A DNA stretch of 64,000 nucleotides from Nitrosospira sp. NpAV. Its GTDB lineage: Bacteria > Pseudomonadota > Gammaproteobacteria > Burkholderiales > Nitrosomonadaceae. The translations under genes and the position numbers were made by a program. How positions within the stretch are numbered: the first letter of the stretch is position 1; each line of letters opens with the position of its first letter. The stretch is taken from NCBI RefSeq assembly GCF_000832065.1, contig NZ_JXQM01000003.1:186001-250000 (forward strand). The letters are read 5' to 3'. The notes beneath the pieces are model-generated. The model saw only the letters and a list, made by a program, of their open reading frames with translations, had not been told where the DNA came from and did not search any database. Below are positions 29,067-38,104 of the stretch, in pieces.

Positions 29067-30664
29067 ATAAAGGGAATAAAGGCCAAACAATATTAATAAT
29101 CATTGTTATCACAATTGGAGTTGTGCTGGGGGGGCTCATTCTTACCTGGGATAAAGCTGCCCCACCAGCAACGACGCACAGTGGTCATGATAAGGCTGAC
29201 TCGTCCCATGCGCCGCACGACGATCATGACGAAGCTCACTCATCCAGCCATGCGCACGGACATGCTGAAGCCGAGGATACGCCAACAGCGGATAAAAATA
29301 TGGAGCGTGAGCCAAGCAAAGGCCCTAAAGGGGGAAAACTATTCACTACCGACGGGTTTGGCGTAGAGATTACTATCTTCGAGAAAGGGGTACCGCCCCA
29401 GTTGCGGCTCTACCTCTATGAAAATGGCAAGCCACTTCCTCCCGCCGCCGCCAGAGTCACCGTCACACTATCGCGTCTCGGTGCCCCGGCGCAGGTATTT
29501 AGTTTCAAACCCGAGGCCGGCTATCTGCTCGGCGACCAAGTGGTGGAGGAGCCTCACTCTTTCGATATGGCAATTGCCGCCGAACACAAGAGTAGAACTT
29601 TTCGCTGGGGTTACAGCCAGATCGAGGCGCGCGTGGAAATGCCTGATGAAGTGCTGAAGGGTATTGGTGTGGAAATACGCACTGCCAGTCCAGCCACGAT
29701 CAGACCCACACTCAAGTTGCCAGGCGAGATCGGGTTTGACGAGCATACCATCGTCCAAGTCGTGCCGCGTGTACCAGGGATAGTGACTTCTGTCCATCGC
29801 CATCATGGCCAGCACGTAAAGGAAGGAGAGGTCCTTGCTGTCATCGATAGCCAAATACTGGCTGAAATGCGCGCACAGTTCCTCGCAGCGCAAAAACGCT
29901 TGTCCTTGGCGCAGATTACCTTTGAACGAGAGAAGCAGCTGTGGGAGGAAAAGATCTCCGCCAAACAAGACTATCTGGCAGCGCAGCAGGCCATGACTGA
30001 AGCTGCCATCGCCTCGGATCTCGCTTTAGTCAAACTGCGCACGCTTGGAGTCCCCTCCGGGGCGACTCGCCAAAGAGGTGACCTGGCCCGATATGAGATC
30101 CGCGCCCCGATTTCCGGACTCATCACTGCCAAAGCGATAGCCCAAGGCCAGACGCTTAAAGAGGATGCGCCCATCTTTACCATAGCCGATGTATCGACCG
30201 TATGGGCACAAATTACAGTTTATGCGAAAGATCTGGATAAGCTTAAGCTCGGGGAGAAGGCCCTTGTCAGAGCAACCGCAATTGATGTCGAGGGCGAAGG
30301 CACTATCTCCTACATCAGCACGCTTATCGGCGCACAGACTCGCAGTGCCACCGCACGGGTGGTGCTCGATAACCCGGATGGACAATGGCGCCCCGGCATG
30401 TTTGTCACTGCGGAGCTCGTGACGGAGGAAATTGAGGTGCCGGTTGCCGTCTCCGTGGAGGCGATACAGACATTGCATGATTGGTCAGTGGTATTCGGCC
30501 GCTACGGGCAATACTTCGAAGCGCGCCCCCTAAAACTGGGGCGCAGTGATGGCAGACTGGTTGAAGTGGTCCACGGACTTTCCGCCGGGGAACAGTACGC
30601 GGCAGGAAACAGCTTTGCTATCAAAGCCGAACTCGGCAAGGCCGGCGCATCCCATGATCATTGA
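29063..30664 (+). CDS. czcB: Periplasmic adaptor of heavy-metal RND efflux system
   Basis: Membrane fusion protein joining the inner-membrane pump to the outer channel. The 533-residue protein has one N-terminal anchor helix (about 10-30). A histidine/aspartate-rich stretch (about 38-75, with HDKADSSHAPHDDHDEAHSS) may capture metal. An extra N-terminal beta domain precedes the standard lipoyl/hairpin core, where VVPRVPGIVTSVHRHHGQHV and the coiled hairpin begin near residue 230. The start is GTG 29063, overlapping the czcC stop. The long His-rich linker is usual for CzcB relatives handling Zn, Co or Cd rather than Cu-Ag. Confidence 0.9.
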   Translation: MNKGNKGQTILIIIVITIGVVLGGLILTWDKAAPPATTHSGHDKADSSHAPHDDHDEAHSSSHAHGHAEAEDTPTADKNMEREPSKGPKGGKLFTTDGFGVEITIFEKGVPPQLRLYLYENGKPLPPAAARVTVTLSRLGAPAQVFSFKPEAGYLLGDQVVEEPHSFDMAIAAEHKSRTFRWGYSQIEARVEMPDEVLKGIGVEIRTASPATIRPTLKLPGEIGFDEHTIVQVVPRVPGIVTSVHRHHGQHVKEGEVLAVIDSQILAEMRAQFLAAQKRLSLAQITFEREKQLWEEKISAKQDYLAAQQAMTEAAIASDLALVKLRTLGVPSGATRQRGDLARYEIRAPISGLITAKAIAQGQTLKEDAPIFTIADVSTVWAQITVYAKDLDKLKLGEKALVRATAIDVEGEGTISYISTLIGAQTRSATARVVLDNPDGQWRPGMFVTAELVTEEIEVPVAVSVEAIQTLHDWSVVFGRYGQYFEARPLKLGRSDGRLVEVVHGLSAGEQYAAGNSFAIKAELGKAGASHDH

Positions 30665-30723
30665 GAATCATGCTGGCTATCCGAAAGATCCCCGTCAATG
30701 AAGCGTCCATCGAAGAGAAGACC

Positions 30724-33700
30724 ATGATAGAACGTATTTTACGCATATCCATACAGCGCCCCGGATTCGTCCTGGGCGCGGTGCTGGCGATGGCTGGATT
30801 GGGGGTTTACAGTTACCACAGGCTGCCCATCGACGCGGTTCCGGATATTACCAATGTGCAAGTGCAAATCAATACACAGGCGCCCGGTTATTCGCCGGTG
30901 GAAGCCGAGCAGCGCGTAACCTTTCCAATCGAAACGGTTATGGCCGGCCTTCCCCATCTCCACCACACCCGCTCCATCTCGCGCTACGGACTGTCCCAGG
31001 TAACTGTCATTTTCGATGACGGCACGGATATTTATTTCGCCCGGCAATTGGTGGATCAGCGGATTCAGGAAGCACAGGGTAGCCTGCCTGCCGGAATTGT
31101 GCCCACAATGGGCCCAATTTCCACCGGCCTGGGGGAAATCTTCATGTGGACCGTCGATGCCGCGGAAGACGCGAAGAAGCCTGATGGCACGGCGTATACC
31201 ATCACGGATCTGCGTGAAATCCAAGACTGGATCATCCGGCCCCAACTACGCATGGTGAGAGGCGTCACCGAAATCAATGCGATCGGCGGTTACGTTAAGC
31301 AATATCACGTGACGCCTTATCCCGAGAAACTGCTCTCGTTCGGTCTGACACTGCAAGAGGTCGTCCTCGCTCTAGAACGCAACAATCTGAATGTCGGTGC
31401 CGGTTACATCGAAAAAAGCGGTGAGCAATATCTGGTCCGGGTACCCGGACAAGTGACGAACCTGGACGAGATTGCCGACATCATTCTGGGGAATCGCCAA
31501 GGGGTGCCCATACGCGTCAAGGATGTTGCAGACGTAATTATCGGCAAGGAACTGCGCAACGGCGCCGCCACGCAGAATGGCGAAGAAGTCATACTGGGCA
31601 CCGCACACATGCTGATCGGTGAAAACAGCCGTGCCGTGTCCAGGGCCGTCGCTGACAAATTAACGGAGATTAATCGTACCTTGCCCGAGGGGGTGGTGGC
31701 CACTGCCGTATATGATCGCACCAGCCTGGTCGACAAATCCATTCGAACCGTTGCCACCAATCTATTCGAAGGCGCCACGCTGGTCATCGTGGTGTTGTTC
31801 CTGTTTCTGGGTAATTTGCGCGCAGCGCTCATTGCCGCGCTGGTCATCCCGCTTTCCATGCTGTTCACTTTCAGCGGCATGGTCGCCAATCATGTCAGCG
31901 CCAACCTGATGAGCCTGGGGGCACTCGATTTTGGCATCATCGTGGATGGCGCCATCGTCATTATTGAAAACAGCATCCGGCGGCTCGCCCATGAGCAGGC
32001 AAGGCTGGGGCGGGAATTAACCTCCGCTGAGCGTTTTTCAGTAGTCTTCGACGCATCCAGGGAAGCGCGGAAGGTATTGATTTATGGGGAGCTGATTATC
32101 ATGGTGGTCTACCTCCCCATCTTCGCGCTCTCGGGAGTGGAAGGAAAAATGTTTCATCCCATGGCTTTCACCGTGGTGATCGCGCTACTGGGGGCGATGA
32201 TTCTGTCCGTGACGTTTGTTCCGGCCGCGATTGCGCTCTTTCTATCGGGGAAGGTCGCGGAAAAAGAAAGTTCCGCCGTGACATGGGCCAAAAAAGTTTA
32301 CGTGCCCGCACTTGGCGCCGCCATGCGCAACAAGGCGCTGACCGTCACGCTTGCCGTGGTGATTGTGGTGCTGTCCGGCCTGCTGACGACCCGCATGGGC
32401 AGCGAGTTTGTACCCAGCCTGAACGAGGGGGATATCGCGCTCCATGCGATACGCATTGTCGGCACAAATCTGACCACGTCCATCGAGATGCAGAACGAAG
32501 TGGAAAAAAAGATCAAGGCATTCCCAGAGGTGGACAGAACCTTCTCCAAGATTGGCGTCGCCCAGATTGCAACAGACCCCATGCCGCCAAGCGTGGCGGA
32601 TATCTTCGTCATTCTTAAGCCAGAATCGGAATGGCCGGGGCCGCACCATACCAAGCCGGAGCTGGTGGCTGCAATGGAACAGGCTGTGCGGCAGATACCC
32701 GGTAACAACTACGAGTTCACCCAGCCAATACAGATGCGCTTCAACGAACTGCTGTCAGGTGTGCGCACGGATGTGGCGGTAAAGGTGTTCGGTGATGACA
32801 TGGATACGTTGCTCGCCTTAGCGGAGCAGATCGAGAAAATTCTCGCTACCGTCCCGGGTGCCGCGGATGTACGAATCGAACAGATTACGGGACTTCCGGT
32901 ACTTTCCGTACAAATGGATCGCGCCAGGATGGCGCGCTATGGCCTGAACGCAGTGGATGTGCAAGACGCCATCACCATCGGTATTGGTGGAAGAATCGCC
33001 GGTACTATTTACGAGGGTGACCGCCGTTTCGAGTTACAGGTGCGGCTCCCCGAGTCCCTGCGCGGCGACATCGAGACACTGGGACGTTTGCCGATCCGAC
33101 TGCCCGATACGAGCATGGGCAACACGGCAGCTGCTCCGAATGTTTTTGGTTATGTCCTGTTAAGCGAGGTGGCTGATCTGGAAATTGTCCAAGCTCCCAA
33201 TCAGGTAAGCCGCGAAAATGGCAAACGCAGGGTGGTGGTCACCGCGAACGTGCGCGGCCGGGATCTTGGTTCCTTCGTCAACGAAGCGGAAACACTCATC
33301 GCGGAAGAAGTGCAAATTCCCTCCGGATACTGGGTAACATGGGGAGGGCAATTTGAGCAGCTGATTTCCGCCGCACAACGCCTCAAGATTGTCATTCCGC
33401 TCGCTCTGGGACTGATTCTCGTTCTGCTTTATACGATGTTCGGCAATTTCCGGGACGGATTGCTGATGTTTACCGGCGTTCCGTTTGCCCTCAGCGGCGG
33501 GGTTGTGGCATTGTGGTTGCGCGACATTCCCCTCTCTATTTCCGCCGCGGTAGGATTTATCGCGCTATCGGGAGTAGCAGTGTTGAATGGCTTGGTGATG
33601 CTGGCATTTATCCGTGATCTTCGGGAGAAAGGATTAACGCTCGATGACGCCATTCAAACCGGCACGCTCACCCGGCTGCGGCCGGTACTGATGACGGCAT

Positions 33701-33912
33701 TGGTAGCGGCAATCGGCTTCATCCCCATGGCCTTGGCCACAAGTACGGGGGCGGAGGTGCAACGCCCGCTCGCAACAGTAGTGATAGGCGGCATTCTTTC
33801 CTCCACCGCACTGACGCTGCTGGTATTGCCGGTACTGTACCGGCTGGTTCATGGACGAGATGCTTCGAATAAGGATACATCGGTAAGTCCTGAAACAACG
33901 AAGATACTATAG
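30724..33912 (+). CDS. czcA: Inner-membrane heavy-metal RND transporter (HME family)
   Basis: Proton-driven pump of the HME-RND family, 1062 residues with the usual 12 helices and two large periplasmic loops. The TM4 motif DFGIIVDGAIVIIEN matches the HME1 (CzcA; Co/Zn/Cd) pattern, not the CusA one. The frame opens at 30661, overlapping czcB; I choose ATG 30724 because AGAGAAG precedes it and it yields MIERILRISIQRPG, the family N-terminus. A degraded copy of a czcA 3' end lies at 34919, beyond the next gene. Metal specificity is inferred from the motif. Confidence 0.92.
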   Translation: MIERILRISIQRPGFVLGAVLAMAGLGVYSYHRLPIDAVPDITNVQVQINTQAPGYSPVEAEQRVTFPIETVMAGLPHLHHTRSISRYGLSQVTVIFDDGTDIYFARQLVDQRIQEAQGSLPAGIVPTMGPISTGLGEIFMWTVDAAEDAKKPDGTAYTITDLREIQDWIIRPQLRMVRGVTEINAIGGYVKQYHVTPYPEKLLSFGLTLQEVVLALERNNLNVGAGYIEKSGEQYLVRVPGQVTNLDEIADIILGNRQGVPIRVKDVADVIIGKELRNGAATQNGEEVILGTAHMLIGENSRAVSRAVADKLTEINRTLPEGVVATAVYDRTSLVDKSIRTVATNLFEGATLVIVVLFLFLGNLRAALIAALVIPLSMLFTFSGMVANHVSANLMSLGALDFGIIVDGAIVIIENSIRRLAHEQARLGRELTSAERFSVVFDASREARKVLIYGELIIMVVYLPIFALSGVEGKMFHPMAFTVVIALLGAMILSVTFVPAAIALFLSGKVAEKESSAVTWAKKVYVPALGAAMRNKALTVTLAVVIVVLSGLLTTRMGSEFVPSLNEGDIALHAIRIVGTNLTTSIEMQNEVEKKIKAFPEVDRTFSKIGVAQIATDPMPPSVADIFVILKPESEWPGPHHTKPELVAAMEQAVRQIPGNNYEFTQPIQMRFNELLSGVRTDVAVKVFGDDMDTLLALAEQIEKILATVPGAADVRIEQITGLPVLSVQMDRARMARYGLNAVDVQDAITIGIGGRIAGTIYEGDRRFELQVRLPESLRGDIETLGRLPIRLPDTSMGNTAAAPNVFGYVLLSEVADLEIVQAPNQVSRENGKRRVVVTANVRGRDLGSFVNEAETLIAEEVQIPSGYWVTWGGQFEQLISAAQRLKIVIPLALGLILVLLYTMFGNFRDGLLMFTGVPFALSGGVVALWLRDIPLSISAAVGFIALSGVAVLNGLVMLAFIRDLREKGLTLDDAIQTGTLTRLRPVLMTALVAAIGFIPMALATSTGAEVQRPLATVVIGGILSSTALTLLVLPVLYRLVHGRDASNKDTSVSPETTKIL

Positions 33913-33987
33913 TAATGACAATATCCATGTCGTACTTTGGGCAGTGCTGGCCTGCAACCTGGCCTGCACGTCACCACCGGATGCTGA

Positions 33988-34875
33988 TCAGTGCTGTTCC
34001 TCCGTGGCTTTTGCCGAGGATTCTTCGGTAGACACCCGGTCCACCTCGCGTCCGTTGATGGGATAGCTATTGGCAGGGCCGACGAAAGGCTGGATCAGCA
34101 TGCGATCGAGCCGCTCCCAAGCCGGCTCACGGAACAGATTGATGCCAATGGTCATCCCTTCATGGCCATCTCGGGGCTGGTCTTTATAAGTGCCCAGCAA
34201 CCGATCCCACCAAGGCAGATTGAATCCGAAGTTGGAGTTTGTCTCGTTAGGGTGCCAGGAATGGTGGACGCGGTGCATGTCAGGCGTTACCACCAGCCAG
34301 CGCAGAACTCTGTCGAAGAGTGGGGGGATGCGCACATTGCCATGATTGAACAACGAGGTTGCATTGAGTAATACCTCAAAAATCAGCACTGCAAGCGCTG
34401 GCGCTCCGAGAGCGGTTACGACCATCAGCTTGATGCCCATGGAGAGTACGATCTCGATCGGATGAAAACGTACTCCAGTGGTCACATCAAAATCGAGGTC
34501 GGCATGATGCATCCGATGCAACCGCCAGAGCGAGGGTACAGCGTGGAATAACACATGCTGAAGGTAAATGGCAAAGTCGAGGACCACCACAGCAATCAAC
34601 ACCGTCATCCATTCTGGAAGGACGAAAACATTCAACAGGCCCCAGCCGCCCTCTTCGCCCAACAATGCAACGCCGATGGCGGCTGTTGGGAATACGATTC
34701 GGAGCACCAGTGTATTCAGCGCCGCAATGCCGAGATTGCTCGGCCAGCGCTTGAGCCGCGGAAAACTCCGCTTACGCCGCGGCACCCACGCTTCCAGCAG
34801 ACCGACAGCGGCGAGGATCGCGAAAAAAAAGCCCAGCCTGACAACGGGTTCAGCCCCTAGAATAGTTTCGGCCAC
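33988..34875 (-). CDS. Sterol desaturase / fatty acid hydroxylase superfamily membrane protein
   Basis: A 295-residue di-iron membrane oxygenase. Four histidine clusters are visible: HVLFH (near 107-111), HRMHH, a single NHGNVRIP segment, and HRVHH. These match the eight-His site of the superfamily. About five hydrophobic helices span the protein. The substrate may be a sterol-like lipid, a fatty acid or a hopanoid side chain; sequence does not decide. The gene is on the opposite strand to the efflux operon and lies between intact czcA and a czcA remnant, which suggests it arrived by insertion or rearrangement there. Confidence 0.85.
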   Translation of the reverse strand: MAETILGAEPVVRLGFFFAILAAVGLLEAWVPRRKRSFPRLKRWPSNLGIAALNTLVLRIVFPTAAIGVALLGEEGGWGLLNVFVLPEWMTVLIAVVVLDFAIYLQHVLFHAVPSLWRLHRMHHADLDFDVTTGVRFHPIEIVLSMGIKLMVVTALGAPALAVLIFEVLLNATSLFNHGNVRIPPLFDRVLRWLVVTPDMHRVHHSWHPNETNSNFGFNLPWWDRLLGTYKDQPRDGHEGMTIGINLFREPAWERLDRMLIQPFVGPANSYPINGREVDRVSTEESSAKATEEQH

Positions 34876-34918
34876 CCTTGTTCTCCCAACGCGGTTGCGC
34901 AGCTGCAGTCAGTGCTCA

Positions 34919-35060
34919 TTCATTCCAATGACCCTGGCCACCCGCACGGGTGCGGAAGTGCGACATCTGCTGGCAACAGTGGTGATTGGCAGCATCCTCT
35001 CATCCACCGCTGGTGCCGCTTGTTAACGGTGCTGTACCGGTGAACCCCCGGCAAGGATAA
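34919..35060 (+). pseudogene. Truncated 3' fragment of a second czcA-like gene
   Basis: Reading from 34919 gives FIPMTLATRTGAEV and then LATVVIGSILSSTA, which parallels the intact czcA end (FIPMALATSTGAEV and LATVVIGGILSSTA). After that the frame is broken by small deletions and stops at a TAA near 35023, although GCTGTACCGG at 35031-35040 still resembles czcA. About 35-40 codons survive. The differences from the nearby czcA show it is a diverged paralogue or an old duplicate, not a recent copy. Confidence 0.75.
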
Positions 35061-35100
35061 TTTAATGGCACACCCGCCTGAACATTCATCGCCGGAGTGA

Positions 35101-36063
35101 TCAACAGGATATGCGCAGCTCGCTCACGGCGCGGCCAATCCTGCGTCGCAGAAGAGTACGCAATGTTGCGCCATCAGCATAACCGACCTGAGCTGCGATC
35201 AGATCAATGCTGTCGCTGCTCGTCCTCAAAAGATGTAATGCACGCTCGACCCGAAGATCCTGAAAATAGGAAAGCGGAGTTTTACCCAGTACGGCCCGCA
35301 GGCGACGGGAAAGCGTTCTCTCGCTCGTACCCGCCGCGCTGGCTGCATCGCTGAGTGAGAAGCCATCGGCTAATCTCAGTCGCGCCCACTGCTCGAACCG
35401 TTCAACGAGAGGGTCCTCATGCGCGAGATGGTCGGGAATCGCAAAAATTGCCTGCGATGGGCGTGGTTCGATTACGAGAAAGCGGGCTGTTAATGCCGCG
35501 AGCGCCGGACTGCTGCGCCTCACAAGCCATAGTGCGAGATCGATATGCGCAAGCGCGGCACCGGCGGTGACAAAACGGGACGAGTTTACTACCATGCGGG
35601 ACTCTTCCAGCCTTACAAGTGGATAAAGCTCTCGAAACATGGGGGCAAGCCACCATGAGGTAGTAGCGCTCTGCCCATTGAGAAGCAAAGTGTTTGCGAG
35701 AACAAATGTTCCAGTGCATGCGGCCCCCACCAGAACACCACTGTCAGACCACTGCCGCAAAAGCTTGCCGGCATCCGCCACATCTCGGCGCTGAAGCGCC
35801 GCTCGCAGCGTTTCAGGCATTTTTGCCCCGAGTGCGGGAATCAATACGGCGTCCGGGTACGCGCATCGGCTGGCCGGTACCACAGGCACCGATAATCCCT
35901 GACTGGTCCGCACGTGGCGGCGTACACCAATAATGGTTATCTCGAAATGGGTTGAAAAAGCATTGTTGGCGCCCGCGAGGTCATTCGCAACGCTCAGGGT
36001 ATCGAGAATAGTCGATAAGCCGATGTCAAACACTTCATCAAGCGCGAGAACGTGGATACGCAT
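35101..36063 (-). CDS. GlxA-family transcriptional regulator (DJ-1/PfpI plus AraC HTH)
   Basis: A 320-residue regulator. The N-terminal amidotransferase-like domain (about 1-175) has a Cys in GAACTGTFVLA at the nucleophile-elbow position. The C-terminal AraC domain has two helix-turn-helix units, including FSLSDAASAAGTSERTLSRRL. Ligand unknown. The frame starts at 36105, but ATG 36063 begins the conserved MRIHVLALDEVFDIGLS segment. No ribosome site precedes it; instead TATAAT ends seven bases upstream, so the mRNA is probably leaderless. It is divergent from an ABM-fold monooxygenase gene, its likely target. Confidence 0.85.
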   Translation of the reverse strand: MRIHVLALDEVFDIGLSTILDTLSVANDLAGANNAFSTHFEITIIGVRRHVRTSQGLSVPVVPASRCAYPDAVLIPALGAKMPETLRAALQRRDVADAGKLLRQWSDSGVLVGAACTGTFVLANTLLLNGQSATTSWWLAPMFRELYPLVRLEESRMVVNSSRFVTAGAALAHIDLALWLVRRSSPALAALTARFLVIEPRPSQAIFAIPDHLAHEDPLVERFEQWARLRLADGFSLSDAASAAGTSERTLSRRLRAVLGKTPLSYFQDLRVERALHLLRTSSDSIDLIAAQVGYADGATLRTLLRRRIGRAVSELRISC

Positions 36064-36070
36064 GGCGAGA

Positions 36071-36105
36071 ATTATATCAAATTTGTCAATCTTGCCACTA
36101 GGCAA
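36071..36105 (-). promoter_or_regulatory. Divergent promoter with palindrome (GlxA-type regulator / ABM gene)
   Basis: On the minus strand TATAAT lies at 36076-36071, seven bases before the regulator ATG, so transcription should begin at or near the start codon. The palindrome TTGCC (36092-36096), ACTA, GGCAA (36101-36105) lies upstream, in the -20 to -35 area, and 62 bases before the divergent gene. It is a good operator candidate for autoregulation. Confidence 0.45.
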
Positions 36106-36166
36106 AACCTTATGACCTCTCTAAAGTCTACTCCTCGTCGCTCAACTTCAAAAGGAGGAAACTATC

Positions 36167-36469
36167 ATGGTAAAAGTTGCGTTGTTGGTACGATTACAAG
36201 CCAAACCAGGAAAAGAAGCGGATGTCATCCGTTTTCTCGAGCAGGGACTTGCACTGGCGAATGCGGAAACTACCACACCGGTCTGGTTCGCGCTACAGTT
36301 AGGCCCTTCGACTTTCGGTATTTTCGACGCATTCACCGACGATGCCGGACGATCAGCGCATTTGGCTGGCCCCATCGCTGCGGCATTGATGGCCAATGCG
36401 GCCGATCTATTCGCCGAAGCCCCACAGATCGAGCATGTGGATGTACTTGGCGCAAAACTTGCCAGCTAG
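36167..36469 (+). CDS. Antibiotic-biosynthesis-monooxygenase (ABM)-fold protein
   Basis: A 100-residue dimeric alpha+beta barrel protein. The pattern LLVRLQAKPGKEADVIRFLEQG, then PVWFALQLGPSTFGIFDAF, then EAPQIEHVDVLGAK is typical of ABM-domain proteins, which act as quinol monooxygenases, heme-degrading enzymes or unknowns. AGGAGG ends about nine bases before ATG 36167, a very strong ribosome site, suggesting high translation. It is divergent from the GlxA-type regulator. Together they look like a small inducible detoxification unit; the substrate is unknown. Confidence 0.78.
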   Translation: MVKVALLVRLQAKPGKEADVIRFLEQGLALANAETTTPVWFALQLGPSTFGIFDAFTDDAGRSAHLAGPIAAALMANAADLFAEAPQIEHVDVLGAKLAS

Positions 36470-36880
36470 GAATTTACTGGCTACAAATACCGGATAGTCT
36501 ATTGCGCGAATGAGAATGGGGTTCCTGAGATGCCCTGAAATAACTTGGATTATCTCTTCTCTCGACGTGGCGTAGTAACGATGGCTATCCGGTTGCGAAA
36601 CTGGCAACGGATAACAGCACGGCTGGAAAACCTTTGGGTCGCGTATGCAGAACGGACAGCCCTGAATCCTTCAGCCGGCAACCGGCTTCAAAATCGCTAA
36701 AAATCTACCCGCACCCCGTCGCATTCTCGCTTAGCAACTATATTATATTGTACGATAAGTTCGGCAAAGAGCCGTTCGCGTGCGAGCCCGTCGCCCCTCC
36801 TTCCTTAGAAATGGACTCTACTCCTTCCCGCTCCTGGATTTGGGTTAAAATATCTTTTCAACTTTTTCGCACATCTTTTC
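36470..36880. other. Intergenic region with degraded repeat fragment
   Basis: About 410 bases with no gene. At 36687-36732 the sequence parallels the right inner part of the short mobile elements at 27293 and 53624 (the stretch starting CAAAATCG and ending TCTCGCTT). Terminal repeats and CTAG flanks are missing, so this is a decayed piece. The 115-codon frame crossing here has no ribosome site. No promoter stood out for the DUF2863 gene. Confidence 0.5.
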
Positions 36881-38104
36881 ATGAAAAAACCCCGCGTTCC
36901 GCATCGCACAAAATCCCCACGCGTGGTTCAGGAGCTTTCCAGATTGGCATCGGGACTTGCTGCTTCCGGCAGCCGCATTGAGGATGCGTTCTGGGAGAAT
37001 CGGCTTGCGGCAAAGATAAACGCACAATTACGCACCGGCGACGATCAAAACCTCGAAGCGGCGCTGGATCAACTTTATGACTCCAATGCTGTAGGTTACG
37101 GCGAATTCATTTATGCCATCGAAGCAGCGATCGAATGCAGCACATTGATGCGGGAAGGCGTTGGTCATGACGTGCTGATGTTTGCAGCACCTGTGCTGAC
37201 CTGGTCGCGTTTCTCAATTCCTTCCGGCCTGATATCCGAGCCGGTGCTTGCCAATCTCCGGGAGCAGTTGCAGGCCCATGTACTGGCGAAAGAGGTGCAA
37301 TTCGTGTTGGCGGATTGCCTGTTCAGCCCCGACCAGCTTCCACGCGGCTATCACCTCACGCATGAACTTGCCAGCAAGCTGTGGACGGCCACAATGGCGG
37401 GAGAACGGGATCTGCATATGAATCCACGCCAACTGGCTGAAACGGGGCGTTTTCTGTCCGATACCCGTTACCTCCTTGGTGCGATTGCGGTTCAGCAAGG
37501 AAAACCCATGTTCCGGTGGCAGGAAGCCGAAAGAGCCGGCATGGACAAGAGTACCGACGCCAATTCGCCTGGTGTAAAGTTTTCCAAGCAGGAGATACTG
37601 CTTGCATGGCAGACTCATGGTACCGAAGCCCTTCGGCCGCTATTTCAAGGTTGCGCGTTCGAACTATTAATACCCGATGGCTTTTTTTCGGCATGGCGCA
37701 TGGCGGATCGCCTTGCCCGGCCCTATTCCACGCATGCCACCATCGATTTTCTGCAATCAACGTTGAATGTTTCCGCAAACAGGTTGCGTGCGGTGGTCGC
37801 GCCCTTTTACGACCAATGGCTGGAAGAATACCGTATAAGCTTTATGCTCAAAGATCGCGATGAAGTCCTCTATGGCATCGTCTGGGCGCTCGTGGGCGAC
37901 GAAGACGAAAACAGCGACACCGTGACGCAAATCGAAACGACGCTGAGGGAATGCGGTATCACGCATACGACAGTGCTGGATAATCGTTTCCTTCTGGAAT
38001 ATTGCGAGGAGTGCGGCGCACCGTTGTTTCCAAATCCGGAGGGTGAAGTGGTACATGCCGAATTTCCCGATGAAGGAGAAGTTGCGCCAGTACATCTACA
38101 TTGA
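36881..38104 (+). CDS. DUF2863 family protein
   Basis: A 407-residue soluble protein typical of betaproteobacteria, function unknown. The N-terminal part is largely helical (SRLASGLAASGSRIED, LEAALDQLYDSN). The end has a CEECGAPLFPNPEGEVVHAE segment: CxxC plus a conserved proline-rich stretch that might bind zinc. No signal peptide or membrane segment is visible. ATG 36881 is the only well-placed start. Single gene with long intergenic regions on both sides. Recognised by its C-terminal motif; no biochemical role is known to me. Confidence 0.78.
   Translation: MKKPRVPHRTKSPRVVQELSRLASGLAASGSRIEDAFWENRLAAKINAQLRTGDDQNLEAALDQLYDSNAVGYGEFIYAIEAAIECSTLMREGVGHDVLMFAAPVLTWSRFSIPSGLISEPVLANLREQLQAHVLAKEVQFVLADCLFSPDQLPRGYHLTHELASKLWTATMAGERDLHMNPRQLAETGRFLSDTRYLLGAIAVQQGKPMFRWQEAERAGMDKSTDANSPGVKFSKQEILLAWQTHGTEALRPLFQGCAFELLIPDGFFSAWRMADRLARPYSTHATIDFLQSTLNVSANRLRAVVAPFYDQWLEEYRISFMLKDRDEVLYGIVWALVGDEDENSDTVTQIETTLRECGITHTTVLDNRFLLEYCEECGAPLFPNPEGEVVHAEFPDEGEVAPVHLH

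Noticed and set aside
34568-35026. 152-codon plus-strand frame
   Set aside because: Its first two thirds lie antisense to the hydroxylase gene; only the last part, a czcA remnant, has meaning.
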